Shown here: one piece after another, positions 60,873 to 64,000 of the stretch | How positions within the stretch are numbered: the first letter of the stretch is position 1 | Layout of the letters: the number at the start of each line of letters is the position of its first letter | NCBI GenBank assembly: GCA_012934845.2 | Contig: WNNJ02003523.1 | Span: 1 to 64,000 of the forward strand | Origin: Pomphorhynchus laevis | Taxonomy: Eukaryota > Acanthocephala > Palaeacanthocephala > Echinorhynchida > Pomphorhynchidae | Reading direction: 5' to 3' | Length of the DNA: 64,000 nt | The notes under the pieces: generated by a model | What the model saw: the letters and a program-made list of their open reading frames with translations, nothing else | Database searches by the model: none | Told to the model about the DNA's origin: nothing | Program-made: the position numbers and the translations under genes

Positions 60873-63800
60873 AATAGTTCGTTGGAATCCCATAACGATC
60901 AACAGCGTCACTTAGCAGTATCCAGTTTGAATCTTGCTAGTTCGTCTGGAAAAGGTAGTTTCAACAGTCATTCATCGCAACTCTTGGGTAGCGTTAGTTT
61001 CAATTCTGATCTGGGACACTTAGTTATATTCAACAAATTATTCACCGTTCCTAGTAATCTCTTACCACAACCCACACGCTATTTATCGATTGGGTATTCT
61101 AATCTTCGTAGTTTGCCTGCTCAAATAGTGGAGTTGAAGTATCACATGCTTTCTCATTCGTATGACATTTTCTGTGTTGCTGAATCCTGGTTACATCAAT
61201 ATATTGTTGATACCACTGTGAACATTCCTTGATTTCGCCTTCTACGAAGCGACATGATATCAGGTAGGCGAGGTGGCTGTGTCGCCGCATATGTCAGAGA
61301 AAATTTCCTCGTATTTGAGGTGTTGAATGTTTGTGACCCTTTTGGGTCGTTTGAGACTCTATGCTTTCGTATCGATCACTCAGCTACCAGTATGAATTTA
61401 TGTGTCGTGTATCGATCTCCGTTACTAATTGCAGACACTGATCAACTAAAACTTATTTTACAATCGGTATGTTCCTCCACTCATTTTATTCTTTTAGGTG
61501 ATGATTAGAATACCCAATCGATAAATAGCGTGTGGGTTGTGGTAAGGGATTACTAGGAACGATCTAGATGGTTAGACTATGTCTTTTCTGATGGTAGTTC
61601 TACGACAAGGGAAATATCTGAGTTCCTAGCTGAGGAACTAATGCTGATTCAGCACGTACAAAAACCAACTTGCTTAACTTCAAAATCGGATTCGGTACTT
61701 GATCTGGTGTTTTCCAGATATGTAGGTGACATAATCAAAGTTGATCATCTCCCTCCTTTATTAAGTAGTGACCACTGCTTGCTCTCCTTGACGGCTGTCC
61801 CCTATTCCAGGTTCTGTCCACCTAGCTCAAAAACTTCCAAACGTCATTGGTCGAAAGTGAGAAGAGAAGATGTTTTGAGAGTTTACAACCAATTCCCGTG
61901 TATTTTCATGAACCCAGACAAGCTATCATTGAATATGATCACTGATTGCCTACATAAATTATCTGATATTCTTGCCCCTATGCGCGAATCATCTTATGCT
62001 GCTAAGTCACCTGCATGGATAGATTCCGATGTCAGACAACTAATAAGTTCACGAAATTGTTTATGGAAACTTCAGCGTTCTGACTTTAGTTTCTCTGCCA
62101 GATATAAATATGTTCGAAATCTTTGTACTAGAGTGAAAGCAACAAAACGATATGCATTCGAATCGTATATTGCTAATAATGTAACACGAAATCTAAAACT
62201 ATTCTGGGCTTATATTCGTCGTAACAGAACCCTTAACACATAAATCAAGTATGTCCTTAATGCGGAGGGATGCGTGATAACTTCTCAGAGTGGTATTGTG
62301 GAATGCCGTGCTACGTACTTTTCGCTACCGGCAAATAATTCACCTAGAGCTTCTATCACTTCGCATTTGTAGCATTAGGGCAATCTTCGCGTTTTCATCC
62401 AGTAACGATTTGTGAGATTGTAAGTCAGCTTGATCAGCTTGACCCATTTAGCTCTACCGACCCTGATGACATTTCTCAGTTTCTCTTAAAGAATTTATCT
62501 AGATATTTGGCTCCTCTTCTTGCTATTTTTGAGAACAGTTTGACCAGTGGATGAGTTCCTGATGTCTGGAAAACTGCCATCGTAGTTCCAATCCTAAAGA
62601 AAACCATTGCAACGGCTTGTACTGACTATAGACCAATCAGCCTGACTAGGTCTCTATGCCAAGTGCTTGAAAAGTTGATCGCTACCCGGTCACGTATCAC
62701 TTGACGGAACTCGGAATAATGTCGTTTTCTCAACACGGTTTCCTTCCTGGTCGTTCCTGCTTAACTAACTTATTAACTTCACGCGAAATGTGGGTTAAGG
62801 CGGTCAGTCGCGGCCAATCAATTGATGTGGTATTCATTGACTTTTCAAGGGCATTTGATCTGGTGCCGCATGAAAGCTTGGTAGCATTACTATTTAACAA
62901 CGACATTCCTGTAATGTTGTGTAAGTGGGTTCAAGATTTCCTACGTAATCGATTCTTTAGAGTGAGAGTTGGCACCTATCTTTCCACTCCCAGACGCGTT
63001 TTCTGTGGTGTTCCGCAGGGTACAGTACTAGGAACTCTGCTGTTTATTGTGTTCCTTAACGATTTGTTGCTGCGGATTCAGAGTCCCTGTCTTGCTTTTA
63101 CTGACGACCTCAAACTATGGTCTGTAGATGATATTGATCCGCTTGGCATTTCCCTGCAGGAAGACCTTAATGAAATATACCGATGGAGTGAGGCTACTGG
63201 TATGAAGATCAATGTTGACAAATGCGGTCACATGAAATTAGGAAGGCGTTGTGATGACCGTCATTTTCGCCTAGGAACTTCAATTCTTAATGTCGTCATG
63301 GAGTATAGGGATCTGGGTGTCATGGTGCATAGGACATTGAAATCTCAGTCAACTACAGAGTTTGCCTATAGCAAGGCTTTGCGAGCTATGTACTGCGTCA
63401 AAAATGCATTTAATCGTATTAATCCATACGTCTTCAAACGGCTTTACTGCGCTCTTGTTCGCCCGCATATAGAGTACTGCGTGCAAGCAGTTTTTCCATA
63501 CACTAAGAAAGAGTTCAATAGACTAGAGTCAATCCTTCGTAGAGGTTCTCGAATGTGAATGGATGGATCATATTCATATCGTGAGCGGCTTGAATTTCTA
63601 AAAATACCATCTTTGGGTCAGAGGCTATATTACCTAGACCTTGTTGCATTATGGCGAATGGTTAATGGGATAGATGGGTTTCCCTCGTGCTATGTTAAAA
63701 TTTGTTCTCAGACGCGTCGTGGCCACCCGTTGAAACTATTTAAGTTTCCCTACGGTAAAGAAGTGAGTTTGGCTAGGCTCTCACATCGAGCATTAAACGC

Positions 63801-63960
63801 CTGGAACACGTTGCCAGGAGAAATAGCATGTACCAAGGACTTCTCTCAATTTAAAGTTCAACTTCGTCAGTGGATTAACGATCATGGCATTCCGGATGTA
63901 TACAATATTATGTAACCGCTATTTACTTTTTTTCTTTTCTTCTTTTTCATATTTTCCTAT
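60873..63960 (+). mobile_element. CR1-D: CR1-like LINE, endonuclease + RT, decayed
   Basis: It inserts into RL17. The endonuclease is recognisable with stops: SIGYSNLRSLPAQIVEL, FCVAESWLHQ, GRRGGCVAAYV, LCVVYRSP, FILLGDD, then SSDHCLLSL (61770). The RT is open from 62701 to 63556: QHGFLPGRSCLTNLL, DVVFIDFSRAFDLVPH, GVPQGTVLGTLLFIVFLND, then FTDDLKLW where YADDLKLW is expected. After one TGA at 63556 the frame continues to WNTLPGEIACTKDFSQFK and the stop at 63913. A T-rich 3' UTR runs to the window edge; the tail and right RL17 part are not seen. Confidence 0.87.
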
Positions 63961-64000
63961 GTGATCAGTTGAAACAGCCATTTGGCTATAACTTGTAATA

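Overview
The window looks like a repeat-rich stretch of an invertebrate animal nuclear genome. The evidence is spliced exons with GT/AG borders, AT-rich spacers and many non-LTR retrotransposons (LINEs). Some LINEs have RT motifs of the ADDLK[LV]W type that are common in flatworm CR1-like elements, so a platyhelminth is plausible but not proven. I see no bacterial features, tRNA, rRNA or CRISPR array. The only host gene recognised is the 5' end of a DDX5/DDX17 (p68, Dbp2-type) DEAD-box RNA helicase. Three short exons lie on the minus strand at 2728-1819, and the gene runs off the left edge.

Layout. 1-930: satellite with a 68-bp period built of two diverged 34-bp monomers. 968-3227: host-gene region with a hairpin MITE-like repeat and a diverged direct repeat. 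3228-6941: an APE-type LINE (called A1 here) with a tandem 3' duplicate, bracketed by self-complementary minisatellite. 6961-60872: a dense array of one LINE superfamily, called RL here, with at least 17 coding copies plus 3'-only scraps. Nearly all are on the plus strand and head to tail, each starting shortly after the A-tract of the one before. Other LINEs (A1, A2, CR1-like B, C, D and short 3' ends) are nested in them. 60873-64000: a decayed CR1-like LINE that runs to the right edge.

An RL element has a 5' UTR rich in ATAACATACAA-type motifs, then one ORF of about 990-1020 codons. In order the protein has an N-terminal CXC-like cysteine cluster, a linker, a reverse transcriptase with [YF]ADD and TQGD motifs, a CCHC knuckle, and an R2-type restriction-like endonuclease (RH[ND], then [RK]xD, D, KY). 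It ends in a short 3' UTR, usually with a GGCCCATT/GGG/AACC stem-loop, and an A-tract followed by ATTATTATACTA, ATTAATTG or similar. Copies RL3, RL4 and RL15 have uninterrupted full-length ORFs. RL5, RL9 and RL12 are 5'-truncated but otherwise open. RL0, RL1, RL2, RL6, RL7, RL10, RL11, RL13, RL14, RL16 and RL17 carry breaks.

The most notable system is this array: several diverged RL subfamilies side by side, sharing UTR motifs more strongly than coding sequence, with an apparent preference for inserting at the A-tract/ATT boundary left by earlier copies. All identifications are by eye. Names RL, A1, A2 and CR1-B/C/D are local labels.
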